A stretch of 7,517 nt of DNA from Lachnospiraceae bacterium UBA2734 (GTDB lineage: Bacteria; Bacillota; Clostridia; Lachnospirales; Lachnospiraceae), in assembly GCA_002353635.1 (NCBI GenBank), contig DEKA01000027.1:12940-20456 (forward strand), read 5' to 3'. This document shows positions 1 through 6,327 of the stretch, piece by piece (the stretch's first letter is position 1; every line of letters begins with the position of its first letter). Below the pieces are notes generated by a model. The model searched no databases, was not told the origin of the DNA, and saw nothing but the letters and a program-made list of their open reading frames with translations. The position numbers and the translations under genes were made by a program.

Positions 1-36
1 TCCTGTCCCAGCCAAGCGTGAGGTCGAAAAATATTA

Positions 37-2004
37 TTACTGCGCAATCTGATTCCCGGTATAGAGCTGGTAGTAGCGGCCCTTCTTCGCGATGAGCTGA
101 TCGTGGGTGCCTCTCTCGATGATGCGGCCCTGCTCGAGCACCATGATGCAGTCAGCGTTTCGCACAGTGGAGAGTCTGTGCGCGATGACGAAGGTGGTGC
201 GTCCCTTCATGAGTGCATCCATGCCGCGCTGCACGATGGCCTCTGTGCGCGTGTCAATGGAGGATGTGGCCTCGTCGAGGATGAGGGCCGGCGGATCCGC
301 AACGGCTGCCCTTGCGATGGCAAGGAGCTGGCGCTGTCCCTGGGAGAGGTTCGCGCCGTCGCCGCGCAGCATTGTGTTATAGCCGTCGGGGAGCCTTCGG
401 ATGAAACTGTCGGCACTGACGAGTTCAGCGGCCTTTCGGCACTCCTCATCTGTCGCATCGAGCCTTCCGTAGCGGATGTTGTCCATTACTGTGCCCGTGA
501 AGAGGTGCGTATCCTGCAGCACCATGCCGAGGGAGCTGCGCAGGGCAGGCTTTCTGATCTTCTCGATATTGATGTCGTCGTAGCGGATTTTGCCGTCCTG
601 AATGTCGTAGAATCGGTTGATCAGGTTCGTGATCGTGGTCTTGCCGGCACCGGTGGAGCCGACGAAGGCGATTTTCTGTCCGGGCTCCGCGTACAGAGAG
701 ACGTCGTGCAGAACAGTCTTCCCCTCAACATAGCCGAAGTTGACATGCTCAAATGTGACCTTGCCGCGCTGGCGCACATATGTCGTCGTGCCGTCATCCT
801 TGTGATAGTGTTTCCAGGCCCAGATGCCGGTGCGCTCCTTCGACTCCGCAAGCGATCCGTCTGCATTCTCCTTTGCCGGAACCAGGTCCACGTAGCCGTG
901 ATCCTCCTCAGGCTTTTCATCAAAGAGTCTGAAAATACGGTCCGCCCCTGCCAGCGCCATCACAATTGAGTTCATCTGCATGGCGAGCTGTGTGATGGGC
1001 ATAGAGAAGTTTTTGTTCAGCGTAAGGAAAGAGACCAATGTGCCGAGAGAGAGCGGCGCGGCGCCCTGCAGGGCAGGCACACGGATGCCGGAGAGCGCGA
1101 TGGCAGCGCCCGCGACGGCGCACAGCACATAGGAGATATTGCCCAGGTTTCCGTTTACGGGCATGACGATGGACGAGTAGATGTTCGCCTGCCTTGCGGA
1201 CTGGCGCAGCTCTTCATTCAGCGCCTCAAATCCTTCGATGGCCTTCTCCTCGTGATTGAAAACTTTGACGACTTTCTGCCCGCCGATCATCTCTTCGATA
1301 TAGCCATTCGTCTGGCCGAGGCTTTTCTGCTGCTGCACGAAGAAGCGGCCGGAGAGCGCGCCGATTTTTCCGGAGACAAAGAGCGTGATGAGGACCATGA
1401 TGACGCTGACGATGGTGAGGGGCCAACTGAGAACAATCATGGAGACAAAGGTCACAGCCAGTGTGATTGCAGAGTTGAACATCTGCGGAATGGACTGGCT
1501 GAAGAGCTGGCGGAGCGTATCCACATCGTTTGTGTAGATCGACATGATGTCGCCGTGCGCGTGCACGTCAAAATACCGGATCGGCAGTGACTCCATGTGG
1601 TCAAAGAGGTGGATGCGGATGTCTCTCATCGTGCCCTGCGAGATCGTGATCATGATCCGCTGGTATGCGTATGCGGAGACGATGCCGACCGCATAGATGA
1701 CAGAGAGGCGCACCAGGGCCCGAAAGAGCGGCCCGAAATCCGTGGATCCGCTCTTTACCATCGGCGTGATGTAGCTGTCGATGAGCGTTCTCTGGAAGAG
1801 CGTCCCCTGCAGTGTCGCGAGCGCCTGCAGCAGAATGAAAACGAGGACCAGCACGAACTGCAGTCCATATTCCTTCATGACGATGCCCATGAGCCTCTTG
1901 ACGAGCATCCAGGGATCGTCGACATGCACTTTCATGCGGGCGCCTCTTGGCGGCTGCTGGTTTCTTCTCTGCTTCTGATTATTATCACTCATATATCTTT
2001 TCAC
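37..2004 (-). CDS. Heterodimeric ABC exporter subunit, consensus-ATPase half (BmrD/LmrD/TM288-like)
   Basis: This 655-aa protein is a half-transporter with an N-terminal membrane domain fused to a C-terminal ATPase, expected to pair with the product of the gene just upstream and export a hydrophobic compound, drug or peptide. The membrane domain covers about residues 45-350 with six likely helices (near 47-70, 92-115, 170-192, 195-212, 278-305 and 318-345). The ATPase domain shows an A-loop Tyr425, Walker A GSTGAGKTT at 449-457, Q-loop Gln497, signature LSQGQ at 553-557, Walker B ending Asp577 with catalytic Glu578, D-loop SSID at 581-584 and switch His609. The signature departs from LSGGQ, as is usual in the partner of a degenerate subunit. 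A charged, Trp/Tyr/His-containing insertion (about 365-413) separates the two domains. The listed start is a GTG that overlaps the upstream stop; ATG at 1992-1990 (651 aa) is equally possible, and neither has a strong ribosome-binding site at good spacing, which suggests translational coupling. The gene ends in tandem TAA stops. The substrate cannot be told from sequence. Confidence 0.95.
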   Translation of the reverse strand: MKRYMSDNNQKQRRNQQPPRGARMKVHVDDPWMLVKRLMGIVMKEYGLQFVLVLVFILLQALATLQGTLFQRTLIDSYITPMVKSGSTDFGPLFRALVRLSVIYAVGIVSAYAYQRIMITISQGTMRDIRIHLFDHMESLPIRYFDVHAHGDIMSIYTNDVDTLRQLFSQSIPQMFNSAITLAVTFVSMIVLSWPLTIVSVIMVLITLFVSGKIGALSGRFFVQQQKSLGQTNGYIEEMIGGQKVVKVFNHEEKAIEGFEALNEELRQSARQANIYSSIVMPVNGNLGNISYVLCAVAGAAIALSGIRVPALQGAAPLSLGTLVSFLTLNKNFSMPITQLAMQMNSIVMALAGADRIFRLFDEKPEEDHGYVDLVPAKENADGSLAESKERTGIWAWKHYHKDDGTTTYVRQRGKVTFEHVNFGYVEGKTVLHDVSLYAEPGQKIAFVGSTGAGKTTITNLINRFYDIQDGKIRYDDINIEKIRKPALRSSLGMVLQDTHLFTGTVMDNIRYGRLDATDEECRKAAELVSADSFIRRLPDGYNTMLRGDGANLSQGQRQLLAIARAAVADPPALILDEATSSIDTRTEAIVQRGMDALMKGRTTFVIAHRLSTVRNADCIMVLEQGRIIERGTHDQLIAKKGRYYQLYTGNQIAQ

Positions 2005-3839
2005 TGCGGCTGGTCGAAGTCGCCGCCTCCTTTTACCTGGGACTCGTAGATTTCCTTGTAAATCTCATTGCTCTGCAGCAGGTGCTCCGGTGTATCGAAA
2101 GCATCGATTTTTCCGTTGTCCAGCACGATGATGCGGTCGGCGCTGCTGACGGAAGAGATCCTCTGCGCGATGATGAGCTTCGTCGTATCCGGGATCTTCT
2201 CGGCAAACGCCTGCCGGATTTTTGCATCCGTCGCGGTGTCGCAGGCGGAGGTGGAGTCATCGAGAATTAAGATCTTCGGGTGCTTCAGAAGGGCTCTTGC
2301 GATACACAGACGCTGCTTCTGCCCGCCGGAGACGTTCGTGCCGCCCTGCGAGATCTGTGTGTTGTAGCCGTCAGGGAAGCGGTCTATGAATTCGTCCGCA
2401 CAGGCGAGGTGCGCGGCTTCTCTGCACTCCTCCTCTGTTGCATTTTCATTTCCCCAGCGCAGGTTCTCCAGAATGGTTCCCGAAAAGAGGACATTCTGCT
2501 GCAGGACGACAGAGACGGCATCGCGCAGTGCCCGCAGATCGTACTCCTTCACATCTCTTCCGCCGACGCAAACGCACCCCTCTGTGGGGTCGTAGAGGCG
2601 GCTGATGAGGGAGACGAGAGAAGTTTTGCCGGAGCCCGTTCCGCCGATGATGCCGATCGTCTCCCCTGCATTTATATGGAAGGAGAGGCCGCTCAGCGTC
2701 TCGTCCTTTTTGTCCTCCGGAACCTTTTCCACAGTGATCATCTCATCGCCGTTTTTGTCATATTCAATTCTTCGGCGCTGATAGGCGAAGCTCACATTTT
2801 CAAAATCGATGGAGCCGTCTGCAACATTTTCAGCCGGCGCTGCCGGATTTTCAATATCGGGCTTTTCCTCGATGACTTCGGCAATGCGCCGTGCGCTCGC
2901 AATCGACATCGTGATCATGACGAAGATCATTGCGACCATCATGAGGGAGAAGAGGACGTTCATGACATAGGAGAGGAGAGAGGTCAGTTCGCCTGTCGTC
3001 ATGGTGCCTGCGACGATGAAGTGTGCGCTCATCCAGGAGATGGCGATGATGCAGAAATCGACGGCCAGCGTCATGAGGGGCATGTTGAGGACGACGAGCT
3101 TCTCGGCATGCGTGAAGAGACGGTAGAGCCTGTCAGAAGCCTTTGAAAATTTCTGATCCTCATACTCCTCGCGCACAAATGCCTTCACAACGCGGATCGC
3201 GGAGACGTTCTCCTGCACGCTCGCATTGAGCGCGTCGTATTGCCGGAATGTTCTGCGGAAGGCGCCCATGGCCTTTCCGGTGATCACAGCGATACAGACG
3301 CCGAGGAAAAGGAGAGCGATCAGGAAAACCGCAGACACAGCCGGGTTGATCACGACGCACATCACGAGCGAAATGACCATCATGAGGGGCGCGCGCACCG
3401 CGATGCGGATGACCATCATGTAGGCGTTCTGCACGTTCGTGACATCGGTCGTCATTCTGGTCACGAGGCCGGCTGTACTGAATTTATCAATGTTGGAGAA
3501 AGAGAACCTCTGAATATTGCGGTACATGGCATCACGCAGATTGGCTGCAAAGCCGGTCGATGCGTCGGAGGCCATGACGCCGCCGAGAATGCCGAACAGG
3601 AGGCTGATAAAAGCCATGACGAGCATGATGCCGCCGAACTGCACGACCTTCTGCATATTTCCGCGGCTGATGCCCTGGTCGATCAAAGATGCTGTGACGT
3701 AGGGGATCAGGATCTCCATGAGCACTTCAAGTGCTGTGAAGACAGGCGTCAGGATAGTCGTCTTTTTATATCTGCCGATCTGTGCGGCGAGCACCTTTAC
3801 GGTGTGGGTGTGCTGGTTCATATGTGTTGTGTTGTCCAT
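2001..3839 (-). CDS. Heterodimeric ABC exporter subunit, degenerate-site half (BmrC/LmrC/TM287-like)
   Basis: This 612-aa TMD-NBD half-transporter is the first gene of the exporter operon. Six likely membrane helices lie between about residues 28 and 312. The ATPase domain has A-loop Tyr353, Walker A at 399-406 (GGTGSGKT), Q-loop Gln447, canonical signature VSGGQ at 503-507, Walker B ending Asp527, D-loop SACD at 531-534. Two catalytic positions are altered: Asp528 replaces the general-base Glu and Gln559 replaces the switch His. In known heterodimeric exporters such changes mark the slow or non-hydrolysing site, made from this subunit's Walker motifs and the partner's LSQGQ; its own intact VSGGQ would complete the active site of the partner. 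A charged insertion of about 25 residues (near 356-380) sits between the A-loop and the next strand, where most relatives have only a few residues. The start ATG is preceded by GAAAGG with almost no spacing, so the in-frame ATG at 3821-3819 is an alternative; an in-frame stop upstream rules out longer forms with ordinary starts. The last four bases overlap the next gene. Confidence 0.95.
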   Translation of the reverse strand: MDNTTHMNQHTHTVKVLAAQIGRYKKTTILTPVFTALEVLMEILIPYVTASLIDQGISRGNMQKVVQFGGIMLVMAFISLLFGILGGVMASDASTGFAANLRDAMYRNIQRFSFSNIDKFSTAGLVTRMTTDVTNVQNAYMMVIRIAVRAPLMMVISLVMCVVINPAVSAVFLIALLFLGVCIAVITGKAMGAFRRTFRQYDALNASVQENVSAIRVVKAFVREEYEDQKFSKASDRLYRLFTHAEKLVVLNMPLMTLAVDFCIIAISWMSAHFIVAGTMTTGELTSLLSYVMNVLFSLMMVAMIFVMITMSIASARRIAEVIEEKPDIENPAAPAENVADGSIDFENVSFAYQRRRIEYDKNGDEMITVEKVPEDKKDETLSGLSFHINAGETIGIIGGTGSGKTSLVSLISRLYDPTEGCVCVGGRDVKEYDLRALRDAVSVVLQQNVLFSGTILENLRWGNENATEEECREAAHLACADEFIDRFPDGYNTQISQGGTNVSGGQKQRLCIARALLKHPKILILDDSTSACDTATDAKIRQAFAEKIPDTTKLIIAQRISSVSSADRIIVLDNGKIDAFDTPEHLLQSNEIYKEIYESQVKGGGDFDQPQ

Positions 3840-3869
3840 CCTTTCGTGAAAATTTATGAGAGGAGCTGT

Positions 3870-3895
3870 CAGTGATCACTGCGCAGAGAGCGCAG
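3870..3895. promoter_or_regulatory. Overlapping palindrome and stem-loop just upstream of the exporter start
   Basis: A perfect 12-bp palindrome, CAGTGATCACTG (3870-3881), shares three bases with a stem-loop whose arms CTGCGC and GCGCAG (3879-3884 and 3890-3895) flank a 5-nt loop. Both lie in the predicted leader, 30-55 nt before the ATG. Because they share bases they cannot both be fully formed in RNA. They could act as an operator or as a leader switch; nothing here decides between these. Confidence 0.35.
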
Positions 3896-3975
3896 ATGTA
3901 TTCTTTTTCTCTGTTCAGACTGTTCTGCTGTGAAATGCGGGGGCAAAACTGACAAGCCTGCGCCTGTATCCCCGG

Positions 3976-3992
3976 CGCCGCTGACAGCGGCG
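3976..3992. promoter_or_regulatory. GC-rich perfect dyad/hairpin in the exporter leader
   Basis: CGCCGCTG and CAGCGGCG form 8-bp arms around one central base. As RNA it would be a 7-bp, almost all-GC stem with a 3-nt loop, about 60-80 nt into the P1 transcript. No U-run follows on either strand, so a simple intrinsic terminator is unlikely. It overlaps the end of the P2 -10 box and its start site. Confidence 0.45.
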
Positions 3993-4019
3993 TTATATCC
4001 GGAATGGAATGATGTTCAA
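3992..4019 (-). promoter_or_regulatory. Candidate second promoter P2 for the ABC exporter operon
   Basis: On the minus strand TTGAAC (4019-4014) is separated by 16 bp from TATAAC (3997-3992). The -10 box matches five of six consensus bases and the -35 box four of six, so it is weaker than P1. The predicted start, near 3985, falls inside a GC-rich perfect dyad (3976-3992), which could act as an operator for this promoter or as a hairpin in the longer P1 transcript. Confidence 0.35.
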
Positions 4020-4040
4020 ATGATTGTGAAAGAAATGTCT

Positions 4041-4051
4041 CTGTTCAACAG
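4041..4051. promoter_or_regulatory. Operator-like dyad CTGTTCAACAG at the P1 start site
   Basis: This is a perfect inverted repeat with 5-bp arms around one central base. A flanking TGTC/GACA pair extends it with a 2-bp offset (4036-4054). It covers the predicted P1 transcription start, the usual place for a repressor site. The half-site CTGTTC recurs at 3911-3916 and 3920-3925 within the leader. The regulator is unknown. Confidence 0.4.
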
Positions 4052-4060
4052 ACAATATCT

Positions 4061-4088
4061 TATATATCATGCACTGATTTGTTGTCAA
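4061..4088 (-). promoter_or_regulatory. Candidate promoter P1 for the ABC exporter operon
   Basis: On the minus strand a perfect TTGACA -35 box (4088-4083) is followed after 16 bp by TATATA (4066-4061), which carries an upstream TGn extended -10 element. This is a good match to a housekeeping sigma-A promoter. Transcription would start near 4054, leaving an untranslated leader of about 215 nt before the ATG at 3839. A perfect odd palindrome lies right at the predicted start. Confidence 0.65.
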
Positions 4089-4146
4089 TCAGCATTTGGT
4101 TAAACCTTATGAAAAGCTCATAAAAAGCATTTTTGTTCCATTTGCG

Positions 4147-4230
4147 GCAGAAATAAGAATATTCCTGCATTTGTGCGGCACAGGTCTCTTTGCAGCAGGA
4201 GAAAGAATATCTGCATTTGTGCGGCACAGG
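4147..4230. repeat. Imperfect tandem direct repeat with embedded dyads
   Basis: Copy 1 (4147-4184) and copy 2 (4195-4230) share the identical 20-bp core CTGCATTTGTGCGGCACAGG at 4165-4184 and 4211-4230, an upstream AAGAATAT and a GCAG. They differ by three substitutions and a 2-bp indel. Each core contains TGTGCGGCACA (4172-4182 and 4218-4228), a perfect odd palindrome; the centres are 46 bp apart. A degenerate partial copy, CATTTGCGGCAGA, begins near 4139. The repeat lies between the divergent promoters, about 55-135 bp upstream of the plus -35 box, and could be a paired regulator-binding site. Confidence 0.7.
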
Positions 4231-4252
4231 CTGCAGAGCACATTTACTTCAC

Positions 4253-4273
4253 TTAGTTACAGTGATAAACTAA
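4253..4273. promoter_or_regulatory. Inverted repeat TTAGTT/AACTAA upstream of the importer promoter
   Basis: Two perfect 6-bp arms (4253-4258 and 4268-4273) are separated by 9 bp and end about 10 bp before the candidate -35 box at 4284. The position would suit an activator site. The arms are short and AT-rich, so chance occurrence is quite possible. Confidence 0.25.
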
Positions 4274-4283
4274 ACAACAAGTC

Positions 4284-4311
4284 TTGCATTATCATAAAAT
4301 TATGCTATATA
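4284..4311 (+). promoter_or_regulatory. Candidate promoter for the peptide-importer operon
   Basis: TTGCAT (4284-4289) is followed after 16 bp by TATATA (4306-4311), with TG at 4303-4304 giving an extended -10 element. A shift of 2 bp gives TATATT with an 18-bp spacer. Transcription would start near 4318, inside the inverted repeat at 4312-4333, leaving a leader of about 165 nt before the binding-protein start at 4483. Confidence 0.6.
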
Positions 4312-4333
4312 TTCTGTATACAATTATACAGAA
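4312..4333. promoter_or_regulatory. Operator-like 9+9 bp inverted repeat at the importer start site
   Basis: Arms TTCTGTATA (4312-4320) and TATACAGAA (4325-4333) are perfect inverted copies around CAAT. The site abuts the -10 box and spans the predicted transcription start, a classic repressor position. The inner TGTATACA (4315-4322) is itself an 8-bp palindrome and resembles TATAC-centred operators of some GntR-family regulators; that link is inference only. It could alternatively form a hairpin at the 5' end of the transcript. Confidence 0.6.
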
Positions 4334-4470
4334 AGCCTGCGGACCCGTCGGCTGCGCCGGACATTTTATCTGCATTCGCGCTTGCCCGGCATCCCGAAAT
4401 TTTTAGTGAAATCAAGGATGGGGATCAACGAATCATGAATATGCGGCGCGCTGGACGAAAGCAGCAGACA

Positions 4471-4476
4471 AGGAGG
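4471..4476 (+). promoter_or_regulatory. Ribosome-binding site AGGAGG deciding the binding-protein start
   Basis: A full AGGAGG lies 6 bp before the ATG at 4483. Together with the lipoprotein signal that begins at that ATG, it fixes the start and argues against the longer open frame that reaches back to 4096. Confidence 0.9.
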
Positions 4477-4482
4477 GAGCCT

Positions 4483-6183
4483 ATGAAAAAGAGAGCAGTG
4501 TGCCTGTTTCTCTCAGCCGTCACAGCGGCATCGCTTTTGAGTGCATGCGGTTCATCCTCTTCAGGCGGCAGTGCCGCACCGGAGGAGAGCACGGATGCCG
4601 TGACGGAGGGGACGACAGAGGCAGCAGGGGAGACGCTTGGCGATACCAGCATCGACACGACAACGTTCCTTAAGTTCGCGGATGACAATCCGGACATTGT
4701 AGATCCGCAGGCGACGTCGGATTACTACACAATCCCGATGAACTGCTTTGACCGTCTGGTTGAGGTCAAGGCCGATGATGACGGCACGAGTGAGATTGTT
4801 CCCTCTCTGGCAAAGAGCTGGGATATCTCCGACGACGGCCTGACATACACCTTCCATCTGCAGCAGGGCGTTAAATACAGTAACGGGGCAGATTTCACCG
4901 CCTCCGATGTCCTGTATACCTTCAACAGACTGCTGACCTATGAGAAGTCCGTCAATAACGATATTGCTGAGGGCATCAAGGGCGCCGAGGACGTAGAGAG
5001 CGGCAAGGCAAAGTCCCTTGCAGATACCGGCGGCATCAAGGTCGTCGATGACTATACCGTCCAGATCACGCTTTCCCAGCCGTATGCGGCATTTCTTGCT
5101 GAGCTGACTGTTCCCGGTGCGTCCATGCTCGATGAGGATACGACGGAGGCAGCAGGGGATAAGTTTGGTATTGATCCGTCGGTGACGATCGGCACCGGTC
5201 CGTTTATTTTCAAATCATGGGCGTTTAATTCGGAGCTCGTTCTGGCGGCGAACAAGGACTGCTGGTCAGGCGCACCCAAGTGTGACGGCCTCGACATCAA
5301 GGTTGTGCCCGATGAGGAGACACAGAGAATGATGTTCGAGAACGGAGAGCTCGACATTCTGGATCTGGACAACACACCGAGCCAGGCCGACTACTTCATC
5401 AATAATGATAAATATAAGGATGAGATCGTTCAGGGACCGCGTGTAGGTATCTACTACATCGCCCTCAACGAGAATGTGAAGCCTTTGGACGATGTGAAGG
5501 TGAGAAAGGCCCTGCAGATGGGTCTGGACCGCCAGTCCATCCTGGATTCCATCTACGGCGGAAGAGGACAGCTCGAGAACGGCATCATTCCGCATGGCCT
5601 CATCGGCTACAACAAGGATCTGCCGGAGATCAAGTACGATCCTGATGAAGCGAAGAAGCTCCTGAAGGAAGCAGGTTATGAGAACGGGTTCGACCTCGAG
5701 CTCGATGTCTCCTCTGCCGACACCCAGACGACGAAGGATCTGATGGAAATTGTGGCTTCCATGTGGGGAGAACTTGGTGTAAACTGCACCGTAAAGACCA
5801 TGGACGATGCGACGATGCAGGATACGAAGCACAGTGGGGAGCTCCCCTGCTACATGTCCTCCTGGTCTGCGGACTTCAACGATCCGGACAACTTCATGTA
5901 CACGTTCTTCGGCAATGCGGATAATGCGAAGTACAGAAGTCTGAATTACAAGAATACCGACGCCATGAAGAGGGTTGCAGAGGCGAGAGCCATCATGGAT
6001 GAGGATAAGAGAATCAAGGAGTATCAGGATCTCGAGAAGACGATCGTTCAGGACGATGCCGCATGGGTTCCGCTCTACTCCAAGGAGCATCTCTTCGTTG
6101 TAAGTCCTGCGGTATCCGGATTTAAGGTATCTTGGAACGGCTGGTCCAACAACTATTATCACAACGTATCGGTTACGAGATAA
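4483..6183 (+). CDS. Peptide ABC transporter solute-binding lipoprotein (SBP family 5, DppA/OppA-like)
   Basis: This 566-aa protein is the extracellular receptor of an ABC importer, expected to bind peptides and deliver them to the permease encoded downstream. Residues 1-21 form a lipoprotein signal: Lys/Arg start, hydrophobic core, then lipobox LSAC with Cys22 as the lipidated residue. A flexible Ser/Thr/Glu/Ala linker (about 23-60) follows, then a family 5 domain to the end. Family features include the GADFTASDVLYTFNRL segment (135-150), GTGPF (237-241), VRKALQMGLDR (340-350) and the C-terminal WVPLYS region (528-533). In the WSADFNDPDNF segment (461-471), Asp464 lines up by eye with the Asp that binds the peptide amino group in DppA and OppA, which favours a peptide ligand over nickel or sugar. 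Length is normal for the family. The gene is first in a plus-strand operon and divergent from the ABC exporter. The exact ligand (di-, tri- or oligopeptide) is not determined. Confidence 0.95.
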   Translation: MKKRAVCLFLSAVTAASLLSACGSSSSGGSAAPEESTDAVTEGTTEAAGETLGDTSIDTTTFLKFADDNPDIVDPQATSDYYTIPMNCFDRLVEVKADDDGTSEIVPSLAKSWDISDDGLTYTFHLQQGVKYSNGADFTASDVLYTFNRLLTYEKSVNNDIAEGIKGAEDVESGKAKSLADTGGIKVVDDYTVQITLSQPYAAFLAELTVPGASMLDEDTTEAAGDKFGIDPSVTIGTGPFIFKSWAFNSELVLAANKDCWSGAPKCDGLDIKVVPDEETQRMMFENGELDILDLDNTPSQADYFINNDKYKDEIVQGPRVGIYYIALNENVKPLDDVKVRKALQMGLDRQSILDSIYGGRGQLENGIIPHGLIGYNKDLPEIKYDPDEAKKLLKEAGYENGFDLELDVSSADTQTTKDLMEIVASMWGELGVNCTVKTMDDATMQDTKHSGELPCYMSSWSADFNDPDNFMYTFFGNADNAKYRSLNYKNTDAMKRVAEARAIMDEDKRIKEYQDLEKTIVQDDAAWVPLYSKEHLFVVSPAVSGFKVSWNGWSNNYYHNVSVTR

Positions 6184-6225
6184 GCTGCTGCTATGTATTG
6201 GAGACGGGGAAGACGCTACGGAGCT

Positions 6226-6251
6226 GCTGTGCCAACGGCTGTTTGCACGGC
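6226..6251 (+). terminator. Stem-loop after the binding-protein gene, possible partial terminator or stabiliser
   Basis: GCTGTGC and GCACGGC (one G-U pair) enclose AAC/GTT with one mismatch and a GGCT loop, giving a 10-bp stem 42 nt after the stop codon. Only a poor U-rich tail (GTATTTCT) follows, so it may protect the 3' end of a binding-protein transcript instead of terminating fully. Confidence 0.35.
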
Positions 6252-6327
6252 GTATTTCTGACGAAATGAAAGTTTAATGTAATATCGGTTCTTCAGCGGA
6301 GGGGGTGTTTTCCGAGGAGGAATCGGA

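Larger units (their letters stand above)
3840..4482. other. Divergent intergenic regulatory region, no convincing gene
   Basis: This 643-bp stretch separates the exporter operon (minus) from the importer operon (plus). The plus reading frame of the binding protein stays open upstream to 4096, but that part lacks a ribosome-binding site, precedes a textbook lipoprotein start and overlaps a direct repeat whose period is not a multiple of three, so it is not treated as coding. The stretch from about 4020 to 4340 is AT-rich and holds the candidate promoters. No ATG occurs in the predicted exporter leader between 4054 and 3840, so no obvious leader peptide is seen there. Individual sites are listed separately. 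Confidence 0.8.

Noticed and set aside
1..36. Terminator for the exporter operon at the left edge
   Set aside because: Only 36 bp follow the tandem stop codons; a short T-run is present but no stem-loop can be seen within the window.
103..969. 288-codon plus-strand frame opposite the second exporter gene
   Set aside because: It is antisense to conserved ATPase motifs, has no recognisable domain, and such frames are common opposite GC-rich genes.
2280..3146. 288-codon plus-strand frame opposite the first exporter gene
   Set aside because: Its composition (Asp/His/Glu-rich, no domain) is that of an antisense shadow of a well-conserved ABC gene.
4107..4123. Stem-loop TTATGA/TCATAA between the divergent promoters, considered as a terminator
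   Set aside because: It is a short AT-rich 6-bp stem with no directly following T-run, and no gene ends nearby.
4330..4480. Riboswitch in the binding-protein leader
   Set aside because: A stem with one bulge is visible (GTCGGC/GCCGGAC near 4347-4362), but I recognise no conserved riboswitch core and no clear terminator or sequestered ribosome-binding site.
4096..4482. 129-codon in-frame extension upstream of the binding-protein start
   Set aside because: It has no ribosome-binding site, ignores the strong AGGAGG and lipoprotein signal at 4483, and covers a direct repeat with a period not divisible by three plus the likely promoter.
4609..5160. Near-identical 14-bp stretch encoding Thr-Thr-Glu-Ala-Ala-Gly twice in the binding protein
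   Set aside because: It is short, both copies are in frame with favoured codons, and it is best explained by codon use and chance.
5266..6162. 298-codon minus-strand frame opposite the binding-protein gene
   Set aside because: The sense strand encodes clear family 5 motifs throughout; the antisense translation has no recognisable features.
6193..6261. 22-codon frame after the binding-protein gene
   Set aside because: There is no ribosome-binding site before its ATG and it overlaps a stem-loop; nothing in the translation suggests a real peptide.
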